Assembly (NCBI RefSeq): GCF_016861975.1
Contig: NZ_BOMB01000017.1
Span: 124,001 to 188,000 of the forward strand
Source: Actinocatenispora rupis
GTDB taxonomy: Bacteria > Actinomycetota > Actinomycetes > Mycobacteriales > Micromonosporaceae
Direction of reading: 5' to 3'
Length of the DNA: 64,000 bases
Shown here: positions 33,428 through 43,262 of the stretch, one piece after another
Layout: the number at the start of each line of letters is the position of its first letter
Position numbering within the stretch: position 1 is the stretch's first letter
Notes under the pieces: model-generated
Told to the model about the DNA's origin: nothing
Database searches by the model: none
What the model saw: the letters and a program-made list of their open reading frames with translations, nothing else
Position numbers and translations under genes: made by a program

Positions 33428-36196
33428 TCAGGGGTGCACGGTGATGGTGGTGCCGGACCGGGTGAACGCGGTCGCCACGCCGTCGACCGTCACCCGACTC
33501 GCCCACGGCGCGGCGATCCGCAGCTCGGCGCTGGCGCCGTCGACAGCGACCGTACCGGCGGCCGGGTCGAGTCGTACCGCGACGGTCTGCGGCCGGTCGG
33601 TGGCGAGCAGCGCCGTGTCGTCCTGGTACAGGGCGGTTCCGGCGAGGAGCAGGCGGTGCCGCGGGCCGTTCGCCTCCGCGTACCCGAGGGTGCCGGTGAG
33701 CCGGTACCCGCCCGTCGTGCCCGGTCGCAGCAGGTAGCCGGTGGCGGGCGCGGTGCCGGTGACGTCGACGCGCAGCCCGGCGCCGGTCGGGGTCACGCGG
33801 GCGTTCCGCGGCTGGCCCGGGAGTACCGGGAGGAGCACGGTGTCGAGGGTGAGCGGACCGGTCGCCCGCGTGGCGTACGAGACGTACCGGGCGTCGGTGA
33901 CCTCGTACGTGACGCGGGAGTACAGGCCGGTGGGGAGGGTGGCGGTGAGCCGGTCCGGGCGCGCCGGCACGATCCGCAGGTTGGTACCGGAGGCGAACCG
34001 GGTCGTCGCGGTTCCGTTGTCCAGCACCGGATCCGCGTCCGGGAGCAGGTGCCACGTCTGCTCGTAGCCGTGCTCGCCGCCGTCGGTGGGCACGAGATCG
34101 TCGGTGACCAGCCACAGTCCCTTGTGGACGAACAGTACCGTGCGGGTGTGCCGCACGCCCGGCGTACCGTCGGTCCAGCCGGCGGCGAGGTCGACCCACG
34201 GGCTCGCGAACGCGGTCGTCAGGGCGCCGGGCGCGGTGGAATCCTGTGCCCTGCCGTCGATCTCGACCGTGTTGTTCGCCTGCGTACGCCCGCGCAGCCA
34301 CGCCGACTTCGGGTCGTCGGAGTACGTGAAGGCGCCCATCGCGGGCAGCAGCGGCCGGTCCGCGACGTACACCTGGACGGCCAGCTCGTCGGGGTGCGAG
34401 TGCGCGCCGCGGTCGGCGTTGAGCCGCAGGTACCAGTCGTCGCCGCGCCATCCGGTGCGCTGCACGGCGACCCGGGTGTCCGGGTAGCCGACCGAGGTGT
34501 GGTCCGGCGCGGTGCCGTGCGCCCCGCCGGTCGCCACGTACCGCAGGGCGTCGTCGTCGAGCAGTTCGGCGAGCGTGCCGAGCTTCCCGCGCTGGTCGCC
34601 GTAGCTGGAGTCGCCGTACGCGGGGTCGAACCCGTTCGGGTACGTCTGGTCGGCGAGGAACCACGCCAGCGACCGCAGCGCCCCCGCGGCCTCGAACGCG
34701 AACCCGTTCGCCTGGCACACCGTGGCGTCGCCGACGAAGTCCTGCGCCACCCCCATCGCGTACGACGAGCTGGCCTCCACGTACCCGCCGTCCGGGTACA
34801 GCGCGTCGGTGAGGACGCGGGTCAGGTAGTCCTGCGCGTTGTCGCGCCAGCCCGCCGCGGCGCTGAACTCGGCGAAGCAGACCCCGAGGTACAGCAGCGT
34901 GGACTTGATGGTGACCATCCAGTTCGGGGTGGTCGAGGTGGTCGTGGTGAAGAACCGGCCGGCCTTGGTGACGGTCTTGAGGATCGCCGTGTTGGCCGCG
35001 GCGGTCAGCGACGGGCTCGTGCGCAGGATCTCGTACGCGTAGGTCCAGTTCTGGAAGCGCGCGGCGGCGTCGAGGTTGCGGGGGAAGCTGCCCGCGCCCG
35101 CGGCCCCACCGTAGGAGTCGGCGTCGGCGACGAAGTCGAGCATCAGCCCGATGAGCCCGGCCGCGTCACTTTCGTCGCGCGAGTCCGCGTACGCGTCGGC
35201 GACCGGGCCGGCGAAGTAGAAGCGCGGCAGCTGGTAGCCGTACTCGTTGTCGGCGCCGGCCGGCTTCTTCCAGTCGAACCCGCCCGGGTCGCCCTGCCAG
35301 GAGAACGTGTTCTGCACGGTGTTCGACCAGGTCCGCGTGGCCGCGTCGAACCCCTCCTTCTCCTGGTACAGCAGGACGTCCGCGCCGTCGCCGGACGTGT
35401 CGCGGCCGACCAGCCGCAGGCTCGCCGCCGCCGGATCGGCGCCCAGCCCGGTCAGGTCGAACCACAGGTACGCCTTGCGCGTGGTCGCCGAGTACGGTCC
35501 GGTGCCCTCGTCGCGGACCTGGAGGACGGCGCTGTCGCCGAAGGACGTCGTCGCGTCCGCCCCGTTCGCGATGTACGTGTCCTGGCTCGGGGTCAGCGTG
35601 CGCGTCGTACCGTCCGGCATCCGCAGCGTGAGCGTCGGGCCGTCCTGCGCTGCCTGCGCGCTGTGGAACTCGATCGTCCGGGCGGACTTTGTTCGCGCCA
35701 TGAGCATGAAGCCCAGCCCGCCGGCCGTACGCGCCGGGCCGACGAGGTCGGTCACGTCGGTGGTCACCGCGGTGTCGGTGCCGGTCACGTGCAGCGTCGA
35801 CCGGTAGATCTCGCCCTTGCCGAGCGTCCAGATCGTGTCGAGGAACAGCGGCACCAGACCGGGTACGTACACGCCGTTGTAGCTCCAGTCCGGCGTGGTG
35901 CGCGCCGGCCGGCTCCGGCAGTACGCGAGGAGCGCGTCGCCGGCGGCCGGGTAGTCGCCGGCCTTCGCGGCACTCTCGACGTCGGCCAGCGCGGGCGTAC
36001 CGGCGTAGTCGAGGGCGGGTGCGGTGGTCCAGGCGCCGGCGTCCCAGGCGCCGAAGAACGCGGCGTCACCGACGTCACTGGTCGGTACGGGCGCGGCGGT
36101 GGCGGACGGTCCGGGGTGGGCGGCACCGGCGGTGGCGCCGGCCGCGGCGGCTGTGGCGGCGAGGGCTCCGCGCAGCACGGTACGTCGGGTCAACAT
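33428..36196 (-). CDS. Exported heparinase II/III-family polysaccharide lyase
   Basis: 922 residues from ATG 36196, which has AGAGGAG at proper distance (GTG 36202 does not). MLTRRTVLRGALAATAAAAG is a Tat signal. A beta-rich module at about 180-285 (DTYIANGADATTSFGDSAVL; KAYLWFDLTGLG) looks like a DNRLRE/CBM96-type insert. A large helical toroid follows (NWTYAYEILRTSPSLTAAAN; DALYPDGGYVEASSSYAMGV). The heparinase II/III beta domain carries RGAHSHPDELAVQVYV (about 595-610), with the His pair expected in the active site. Lyases of this fold cut uronate-containing glycans by beta-elimination. The exact polymer is unknown. It is divergent from the DUF3604 gene. Confidence 0.87.
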   Translation of the reverse strand: MLTRRTVLRGALAATAAAAGATAGAAHPGPSATAAPVPTSDVGDAAFFGAWDAGAWTTAPALDYAGTPALADVESAAKAGDYPAAGDALLAYCRSRPARTTPDWSYNGVYVPGLVPLFLDTIWTLGKGEIYRSTLHVTGTDTAVTTDVTDLVGPARTAGGLGFMLMARTKSARTIEFHSAQAAQDGPTLTLRMPDGTTRTLTPSQDTYIANGADATTSFGDSAVLQVRDEGTGPYSATTRKAYLWFDLTGLGADPAAASLRLVGRDTSGDGADVLLYQEKEGFDAATRTWSNTVQNTFSWQGDPGGFDWKKPAGADNEYGYQLPRFYFAGPVADAYADSRDESDAAGLIGLMLDFVADADSYGGAAGAGSFPRNLDAAARFQNWTYAYEILRTSPSLTAAANTAILKTVTKAGRFFTTTTSTTPNWMVTIKSTLLYLGVCFAEFSAAAGWRDNAQDYLTRVLTDALYPDGGYVEASSSYAMGVAQDFVGDATVCQANGFAFEAAGALRSLAWFLADQTYPNGFDPAYGDSSYGDQRGKLGTLAELLDDDALRYVATGGAHGTAPDHTSVGYPDTRVAVQRTGWRGDDWYLRLNADRGAHSHPDELAVQVYVADRPLLPAMGAFTYSDDPKSAWLRGRTQANNTVEIDGRAQDSTAPGALTTAFASPWVDLAAGWTDGTPGVRHTRTVLFVHKGLWLVTDDLVPTDGGEHGYEQTWHLLPDADPVLDNGTATTRFASGTNLRIVPARPDRLTATLPTGLYSRVTYEVTDARYVSYATRATGPLTLDTVLLPVLPGQPRNARVTPTGAGLRVDVTGTAPATGYLLRPGTTGGYRLTGTLGYAEANGPRHRLLLAGTALYQDDTALLATDRPQTVAVRLDPAAGTVAVDGASAELRIAAPWASRVTVDGVATAFTRSGTTITVHP

Positions 36197-36207
36197 CTCC
36201 ACTCCTC

Positions 36208-36268
36208 TTGGCGCGAGGGCGGTCAGGGGATAGGCTCCGACTTTATTCCGATGAGATAGAAAAGCGAA
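36208..36268 (+). promoter_or_regulatory. Promoter and A+T-rich operator before the DUF3604 gene
   Basis: TTGGCG (36208-36213), 17 bp, TAGGCT (36231-36236), then the A+T-rich block CTTTATTCCGATGAGATAGA (36241-36260) running to about 36268. The same layout recurs before three other genes of the locus. The lyase promoter on the other strand must overlap it. Confidence 0.6.
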
Positions 36269-36279
36269 CCGGAGGGGCG

Positions 36280-37806
36280 ATGCGCGACGCCACCGACGAG
36301 CGGTACCAGGGCCGGTCCGTGTACGTGGGCGACATCCACAACCACTGCGGCATCAGCTACGGCCACGGCAGCATCTCCGACGCGTACCGCAACGCGCGGC
36401 TGCAACTCGACTTCGCCAGCGTGACCGGTCACGCGCACTGGCACGACATGCCCGAGGGCGACGACCGCATCGCGCGCGTCCGGGAGTACCACGAGACGGG
36501 GTTCCGGCGGCTCGCCGACTGCTGGGACCACGTGCAGCAGGTGACCGCGGACGTGCACGAGGACGGCCGGTTCGTGTCGCTGCTGTCGTTCGAGTGGCAC
36601 TCCATGACCTACGGCGACCACTGCGTCTACTACCGCGGCGACCACGGGCCGATCCTGCGTTCGGGCAGCCTGCCGGAACTGCGCGACGAACTGCGCCGGT
36701 TGACCGCCGGCGGGCTGCCCGCGCTCGCGCTGCCGCACCACATCGGGTACCAGAAGGGTTGGCGCGGCGTCAACTGGGACACGTACACGCCGGAGTTCGC
36801 GCCGGTGGTCGAGATGATGTCGATGCACGGTTGCGGCGAGTCCGACCGCGCGCCCCGGCCGTACCTGCACACGATGGGGCCGCGGGACGAGGGATCGACC
36901 GCGTACCACGGGTTGGAGCGCGGGCACCTGTTCGGCTTCATCGGCTCGACCGACCACCACAGCGCGCACCCCGGCAGCCACGGGTACGGCCGGCTGGCGG
37001 TGTGGGCGGATTCGCTGACGCGACAAGGGATCTGGGACGCGATCACCGCCCGCCGGACGTACGCGCTGACCGGTGACCGGATCACGCTGGCGACCGGGGT
37101 CAACGACGCGCTGATGGGCGAGGTCGCGCCCGCCGCACGCGAACGCCGGGTGTGGGCGCGCGCCGCGGGCGGCGACGAGATCGACTACCTGGAGATCGTC
37201 CGCAACGGCGAGGTCGTCCACCGGGTACGCCCGCGTCCGGTCGAGGAGGCCGACTTCCTCGGTACCGTCGCGTTCAGCGTCGGGTGGGGGCAGCTCGGCG
37301 TACCGGTGGAGTGGGACGTCCGGCTGACCGTCCACGGTGGACAGTTGCTCGGCGTGGAACCCCGGCTGCGCGGCGAGGACATCGTGGCCCCGGCCGAGTC
37401 CGAGCCCGACCGGTTCAGCTTCTCCGACTGGGGCCGCGAGGGCACCCACGCGGTCCGGCTGCGTACGCTGACGAGGGGCAACCCGACCGTGCGTACCGAT
37501 GCGACGCAGGGCATCGCGCTGCGTATCCGCGGCGACCGCTCGACCCGGGTCGTCGCCGAGGCCAACGGCGTGACCGCCGAACACACCCTCGCCGAACTGC
37601 TCGCCGGCCCGCGTACCGGCTACACCGGCGGCTTCGTCTCCGGCGCGTACCAGTTCCACCGGGCCGTACCGGACTCGCTGTCCACTGTGGAGGCCGAGCT
37701 GGTCGAGGAACGCCCCGGTGACCGGCGCGACTGGTACCACGTGCGCGTGCGGCAGGTGAACGACGAGTGGGCGTGGAGCTCGCCGACCTGGGTCGCCGCC
37801 GGCTGA
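36280..37806 (+). CDS. DUF3604/PHP-like metal-dependent protein
   Basis: 508 residues from ATG 36280 with GGAGGGG upstream. No signal peptide. The N-terminal PHP-type metal site is VYVGDIHNHCGISYGHG (residues 13-29), with further His in SVTGHAHWHDMPEGD, LPHHIGYQKG and GSTDHHSAHPGSHGYG (about 220-235). Those are the expected metal ligands of a polymerase-and-histidinol-phosphatase fold. The C-terminal third is beta-rich (DEIDYLEIVRNGEVVHRVRP). DUF3604 proteins are often seen in polysaccharide loci without a settled activity; phosphatase, sulfatase-like or deacylase roles are all possible. Confidence 0.82.
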   Translation: MRDATDERYQGRSVYVGDIHNHCGISYGHGSISDAYRNARLQLDFASVTGHAHWHDMPEGDDRIARVREYHETGFRRLADCWDHVQQVTADVHEDGRFVSLLSFEWHSMTYGDHCVYYRGDHGPILRSGSLPELRDELRRLTAGGLPALALPHHIGYQKGWRGVNWDTYTPEFAPVVEMMSMHGCGESDRAPRPYLHTMGPRDEGSTAYHGLERGHLFGFIGSTDHHSAHPGSHGYGRLAVWADSLTRQGIWDAITARRTYALTGDRITLATGVNDALMGEVAPAARERRVWARAAGGDEIDYLEIVRNGEVVHRVRPRPVEEADFLGTVAFSVGWGQLGVPVEWDVRLTVHGGQLLGVEPRLRGEDIVAPAESEPDRFSFSDWGREGTHAVRLRTLTRGNPTVRTDATQGIALRIRGDRSTRVVAEANGVTAEHTLAELLAGPRTGYTGGFVSGAYQFHRAVPDSLSTVEAELVEERPGDRRDWYHVRVRQVNDEWAWSSPTWVAAG

Positions 37807-37846
37807 CCCGCCCGCCGCGGCGTCGATCCGTTGCGGCACGGGCGAT

Positions 37847-37874
37847 GCGCCCTCCGTCCCGGAACGGAGGGCGC
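37847..37874. terminator. Bidirectional hairpin between convergent genes
   Basis: Perfect 11-bp arms GCGCCCTCCGT and ACGGAGGGCGC around a 6-nt loop, placed between the ends of the DUF3604 gene and the opposing beta-propeller gene. Confidence 0.8.
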
Positions 37875-37965
37875 CGCCGGCAGAACCGATCCGGGGCGGT
37901 TGTCGCGGTGCAACGAATTCCGGCCGACCGGATCAGCTCCGGGAACCGCGCGGATCCGTTGCGGG

Positions 37966-39816
<1,851 letters not shown>

Positions 39817-39830
39817 CTACCTCCTCCTGG

Positions 39831-39917
39831 TGCGATTGGCTGACTGGTGTGATTCACCGACTGGATGTGATCGACCGACTGGGTGTGATTCACCGACTGG
39901 TGTGATCCTCCGGGCGG
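39831..39917. repeat. Iteron-like tandem repeats, unit TGTGATTCACCGACTGG
   Basis: Five consecutive units of 17-18 bp start at 39831, 39848, 39866, 39884 and 39901. The three central ones are near-identical; the first and last are degenerate. Each unit contains GTGATTCAC, almost a palindrome. They fill the gap between the propeller gene start and the divergent ROK regulator, ending 17 bp from the propeller ATG, as a cooperative operator would. Confidence 0.85.
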
Positions 39918-39987
39918 CCGGGACCGGCGCCGCCGGGTCGACTTCGTTGCGGCGTAAGCTGAAAGACCGACGGGGAAGGGAGCGGGG

Positions 39988-41184
39988 ATGGCCGGGCGCA
40001 CCAGCACGGCGACCACGAGGGCGGTGTCGCAGGTCAACCGGACTGCGTTGCTGGAGGCGCTGCGCTCGGGCGGTCCGATGACGTTGCAGGACCTCCAGTC
40101 GTCCACCGGCCTGAGCCCGGCGACGGTCAACCGGCTCGTCGACGCGATGCGGCGGGACGGGCTGATCGTCGACGTCGGTGTCGGCGTCTCCACCGGCGGC
40201 CGCCCACCCCGCCTGATCGGGTACAACGCGCGCGCCTCGTCGGTGATCGCCGTCGATCTCGGCGCCCGCACCATCAAGGGCGTGCTGTACGACCTGTCCG
40301 GTGCGGCGCTGGCCGTCCGTACCGTCGACACCGGGGCCGACAGCGACGCGGCCAGCGGTCCGGGCGTGTTCGACCGGGTGGCGGAACTGGCCGAGCGGCT
40401 GGTCGCCACCGGCGTCGAGCAGGGCAGCCCGGCCCGCGCGGTGGCGGTCGGCGTGCCCGGCACCGTGCGTACCGACACCGGCATGGTCGAGTTCGCGCCG
40501 TCGCTGCGCTGGTGGGACATGCCGCTGGCGGAGCTGCTCACCGAACGGCTCGGCGTCCCCGTCGTGGTCGAGAACGACGTCAACCTGCGGGCGGTGGCCG
40601 AGCACCGGCTGGGCGCGGGTCGCGGCATGGCGAGCATGGCGGTCGTCGCCGTCGGTACCGGGGTCGGCGCCGGGCTGGTGATCGGCGGCGAGCTGTTCCG
40701 CGGGGCGCAGGGCGGTGCCGGCGAGATCGGGTACATGCTGCTCGACCGGTCGTCGGTGGCCCGGCCCTGGCCCGGTTTCGGGGATCTGGAGTCGCGGATC
40801 GGTGGCCCGGCGCTCGCCCGCCGCGCCGCGGACGCCGGCCTCGCCGAGCCGAAGGGCGGCCTGGACGCCGAGCGTGTGCTTGCCCGGGTACGCGCCGGCG
40901 ACCGTACCGCGAACGAGGTGTTCCGGGCGGTCGTGGACGAGGTGGCGATGGCGGTGGCGAACCTGGCAGTGGTTCTCAACCCGGAGGCGATCATCCTCGC
41001 GGGCGGTGTCGGTGACGCCGCGGCCGACCTGCTTCTCCCGGCCGTACGGGCGCGCCTGGCCGGCCGGATCCCGTTGGTACCGAAGCTGGTGGCGGCCGAG
41101 GTGCCGGACGGTGAGCTGCGCGGCGCCGCCCAGCTCGCGGTCGAGTCGTCCGAGCACCCCGTCTACCTCACCTCCCAGTCCTGA
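39988..41184 (+). CDS. ROK-family regulator lacking the zinc motif
   Basis: 398 residues from ATG 39988 (GGGGAAGGGAG upstream). The winged helix is LRSGGPMTLQDLQSSTGLSP, then ATVNRLVDAMRRDGLIVDVG. The ROK fold shows IAVDLGARTIKGVLYDLSG, VVVENDVNLRAVAEHR and VAVGTGVGAGLVIGG. Where other members have CxCGxxGC, this one reads GEIGYMLLDRSSVARPWPGF with no cysteine, so it does not hold structural zinc and may sense sugar differently or be ligand-blind. It is divergent from the propeller gene and its iterons, its probable target. Confidence 0.88.
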   Translation: MAGRTSTATTRAVSQVNRTALLEALRSGGPMTLQDLQSSTGLSPATVNRLVDAMRRDGLIVDVGVGVSTGGRPPRLIGYNARASSVIAVDLGARTIKGVLYDLSGAALAVRTVDTGADSDAASGPGVFDRVAELAERLVATGVEQGSPARAVAVGVPGTVRTDTGMVEFAPSLRWWDMPLAELLTERLGVPVVVENDVNLRAVAEHRLGAGRGMASMAVVAVGTGVGAGLVIGGELFRGAQGGAGEIGYMLLDRSSVARPWPGFGDLESRIGGPALARRAADAGLAEPKGGLDAERVLARVRAGDRTANEVFRAVVDEVAMAVANLAVVLNPEAIILAGGVGDAAADLLLPAVRARLAGRIPLVPKLVAAEVPDGELRGAAQLAVESSEHPVYLTSQS

Positions 41185-42067
41185 CGCCGTCCGCGGTCGA
41201 CGCGGCGGCGTGCAGCGCGCCGACGAGCGGGGCTCGCTCGCCGAACGCGGACACCACGACCGGCACCGTCCAGCCGCCCAGCTCGCGGAGCCGGTCGACG
41301 ACGGTCGCGGCGATCGGCTCCGCTGCGCCGATTCCGCCGGTGAGAACGATCGCGCCCGGGTCGACGATGGTGATCACCGCGCCGAGGCAGTACGCGACGG
41401 CCCGGCAGTAGCGGTCGAGTGCGCGGAGTGCGGCGGGCTCGGCGCGCCGGGCCGCCGCGACGATCTCCGGTACGTCCGCGTCGCGTCGCCCGCCGGCCGC
41501 GTCGTACCCGGCGCGCAGGCCGGCGACGCTGACGACGGACTCCAGGGCGCCGGCGTCCGGCAGCGGCAGTTCGGCGACCTCACCGGCGGCGAGGTGGTCA
41601 CCGGCGAGGACGGCCCCGCCGCTCGTGATGCCGAGCCCGACCCCGGTCCCCAGCGCCAGTACGGCGAGCGTGCGGGCGGCGTGGCCACCGCGCGTGGCCT
41701 CGGCGTACGCGGCGAGGTTGACGTCGTTGTCGAGCGTCACCGGGCAGCCGAGCCGGGACGTGAAGGCGCCGCGCGCGTCGAGTTCGGCGAGTCCGGGGAA
41801 CGCGGGGCAGCGCAGCACCCGACCGCTCGCCGCATCGGGCGTTCCGGGTACGCCGAGGACGGCGTGCCGTGGCGTCGCGCCGGCCCGGCCGACGAGCGTG
41901 TCGGCGATCCGGCCCACCTGGTCGATGAGCCCGACGCCGGCCCGGTCGCTGGCGACGGTGTCCTCGGCGAGTACGCGGCCGTCGGGGGTGGCGAGCGCGG
42001 CGCGCACCTTGGTGCCGCCGATGTCGACGCCCAGCACGGTGTCGGTCGGCGGTTGTGTGTCCAGCAA
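41168..42067 (-). CDS. ROK-family sugar kinase, divergent
   Basis: 299 residues. The phosphate loop is LGVDIGGTKVRAALATPDGR, the catalytic region TLDNDVNLAAYAEATRGG, and the ATP loop ALGTGVGLGITSGGAVLAGD. The zinc Cys motif is absent (GEVAELPLPDAGALESVVS). The start is TTG 42067, or CTG 42064, since GGAGG is 4-7 nt upstream and no ATG/GTG is in range. Its end overlaps the end of the ROK regulator by 17 bp. It probably phosphorylates a second monosaccharide from the same polymer. Confidence 0.85.
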   Translation of the reverse strand: MLDTQPPTDTVLGVDIGGTKVRAALATPDGRVLAEDTVASDRAGVGLIDQVGRIADTLVGRAGATPRHAVLGVPGTPDAASGRVLRCPAFPGLAELDARGAFTSRLGCPVTLDNDVNLAAYAEATRGGHAARTLAVLALGTGVGLGITSGGAVLAGDHLAAGEVAELPLPDAGALESVVSVAGLRAGYDAAGGRRDADVPEIVAAARRAEPAALRALDRYCRAVAYCLGAVITIVDPGAIVLTGGIGAAEPIAATVVDRLRELGGWTVPVVVSAFGERAPLVGALHAAASTADGVRTGR

Positions 42068-42090
42068 CGGTCCTCCAGCCGGGCAGCCAC

Positions 42091-42107
42091 TTCTTTATCA
42101 GTAAGAA
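42091..42107. promoter_or_regulatory. Palindromic A+T-rich site before the ROK kinase
   Basis: TTCTT-7-AAGAA with centre TATCAGT, followed by ACAATAAT. It lies 24 bp from the kinase start on the minus strand. The TATCAG core also occurs, reversed, in the operator block at 47729-47741. Confidence 0.55.
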
Positions 42108-42187
42108 CAATAATCGCCCGGAGCGGCGCCTGGCGTCAATGCCCGCCAGTGTCGATGCGGGCAGGGCTGAGGGACGAAACGGCGCTC

Positions 42188-42243
42188 TTGACACGGGAGT
42201 ACCGGGAAGGACAGGCTGGGGCGACTTCTTAGTCATATGAACG
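42188..42243 (+). promoter_or_regulatory. Promoter and A+T-rich block before the propeller glycosidase gene
   Basis: TTGACA (42188-42193), 18 bp, CAGGCT (42212-42217), then GACTTCTTAGTCATATGAAC (42223-42242). Same architecture as at 36208, 46526 and 47690. It supports a start at GTG 42297 rather than ATG 42237, which would lie almost on the transcription start. Confidence 0.6.
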
Positions 42244-42296
42244 ATGAAGGGTGCCGTGGCTCCTGCCACGCGTACCCGCGGGAGGGGACACGAGTC

Positions 42297-43262
42297 GTGC
42301 AGAGCCTGATCGACCCGCCGCGGATCCGGATGGCGGACAGCGTCCTGGTCCGCGCGCCGGAGAAGGACGAGCCCGGCTACTGGGCGGGCTGCCCCAGCGT
42401 GCGTCACGACGGGAACCGCTTCCTGCTGACGTACCGCGAGCGGCATCCGCGTGGCGTCGAACCCGAACGCGGGTGGCGGTGCGCGGTCGCCGAGAGTACC
42501 GACGGGGTGGAGTTCCGTGATCTGTGGGAGGTCCACAAGGACGAACTCGCATCGCCGTCGATGGAGCGGATGAGCCTCGTCCGGCAGGAACCGGACGGCG
42601 ACTGGCTCGCCTACCTCAGCTACGTCGATCCGGCGGACAACCGGTGGCGCATCGACGTGCTGCGCGCTGGCGACCCCGCCGGGTTCGACATCGCGCGGCG
42701 TACCGAGGTGTTCACGGCCGCGTCGACCGGTACCGAGGGCATCAAGGATCCGTACACGCTGGTGGTGGGCGGCTCGGTGCTGATGTACGCGGTGGTGTCG
42801 CGGTCGCGGGAGTTCACCGCCGCCGAGCGCGACCTCGCGCACGCCACCGCGGACATCCACAACACCGGGCTCACCACGCAGCCGACCGTCGCCGCGATCA
42901 GCCAGGACGGTACCCGCTTCGACCTGCTCGGCGAGGTACTGCCGACCGGAAACGGTTGGGACGCCTACGAATCGCGGCTCACCTGCGTGGTGCCCACCGG
43001 CGACGGGTACCTCGGCCTGTACGACGGATCCGCCTCGTACCACGAGAACTACGAGGAGCGCTGCGGCGTCGCCGTCTCCACCGACCTGACGCGGTGGCTC
43101 AAGACCACCCCGACCGGCCCGCGGTACACCTCGCCGCACGGCACCGGCTCCCTCCGGTACGTGGACGTCGCGGTCGTCGGCGACGAGTGGTTCGTGTACT
43201 TCGAGGCGACCCGCGCGGACGGTGCGCACGAGCTGCGCCTGGCCCGCGTGCCCCGACCGTGA
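42297..43262 (+). CDS. Five-bladed propeller glycosidase-like protein
   Basis: 321 residues from GTG 42297 with GGAGGGG upstream. Blade-like repeats are visible: GYWAGCPSVRHDGNRFLLTY, DGDWLAYLSYVDPADNRWRI, GIKDPYTLVVGGSVLMYAVV, WDAYESRLTCVVPTGDGYLG and GEWFVYFEATRADG-like GDEWFVYFEATR. Asp/Glu in the blade ends (IKDPY, YESR) resemble acid/base positions of GH43-, GH32- and GH130-type enzymes. No signal peptide, so it would act on imported oligosaccharides. The stop overlaps the sulfatase start (GTGA), suggesting the two act on one intermediate. The exact glycoside family is not settled by eye. Confidence 0.72.
   Translation: MQSLIDPPRIRMADSVLVRAPEKDEPGYWAGCPSVRHDGNRFLLTYRERHPRGVEPERGWRCAVAESTDGVEFRDLWEVHKDELASPSMERMSLVRQEPDGDWLAYLSYVDPADNRWRIDVLRAGDPAGFDIARRTEVFTAASTGTEGIKDPYTLVVGGSVLMYAVVSRSREFTAAERDLAHATADIHNTGLTTQPTVAAISQDGTRFDLLGEVLPTGNGWDAYESRLTCVVPTGDGYLGLYDGSASYHENYEERCGVAVSTDLTRWLKTTPTGPRYTSPHGTGSLRYVDVAVVGDEWFVYFEATRADGAHELRLARVPRP

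Noticed and set aside
39817-39917. Minus-strand peptide repeats of the type QSVNHT encoded by the iterons
   Set aside because: The repeats lie in the promoter and the frame is only a shadow joined to the ROK antisense frame.
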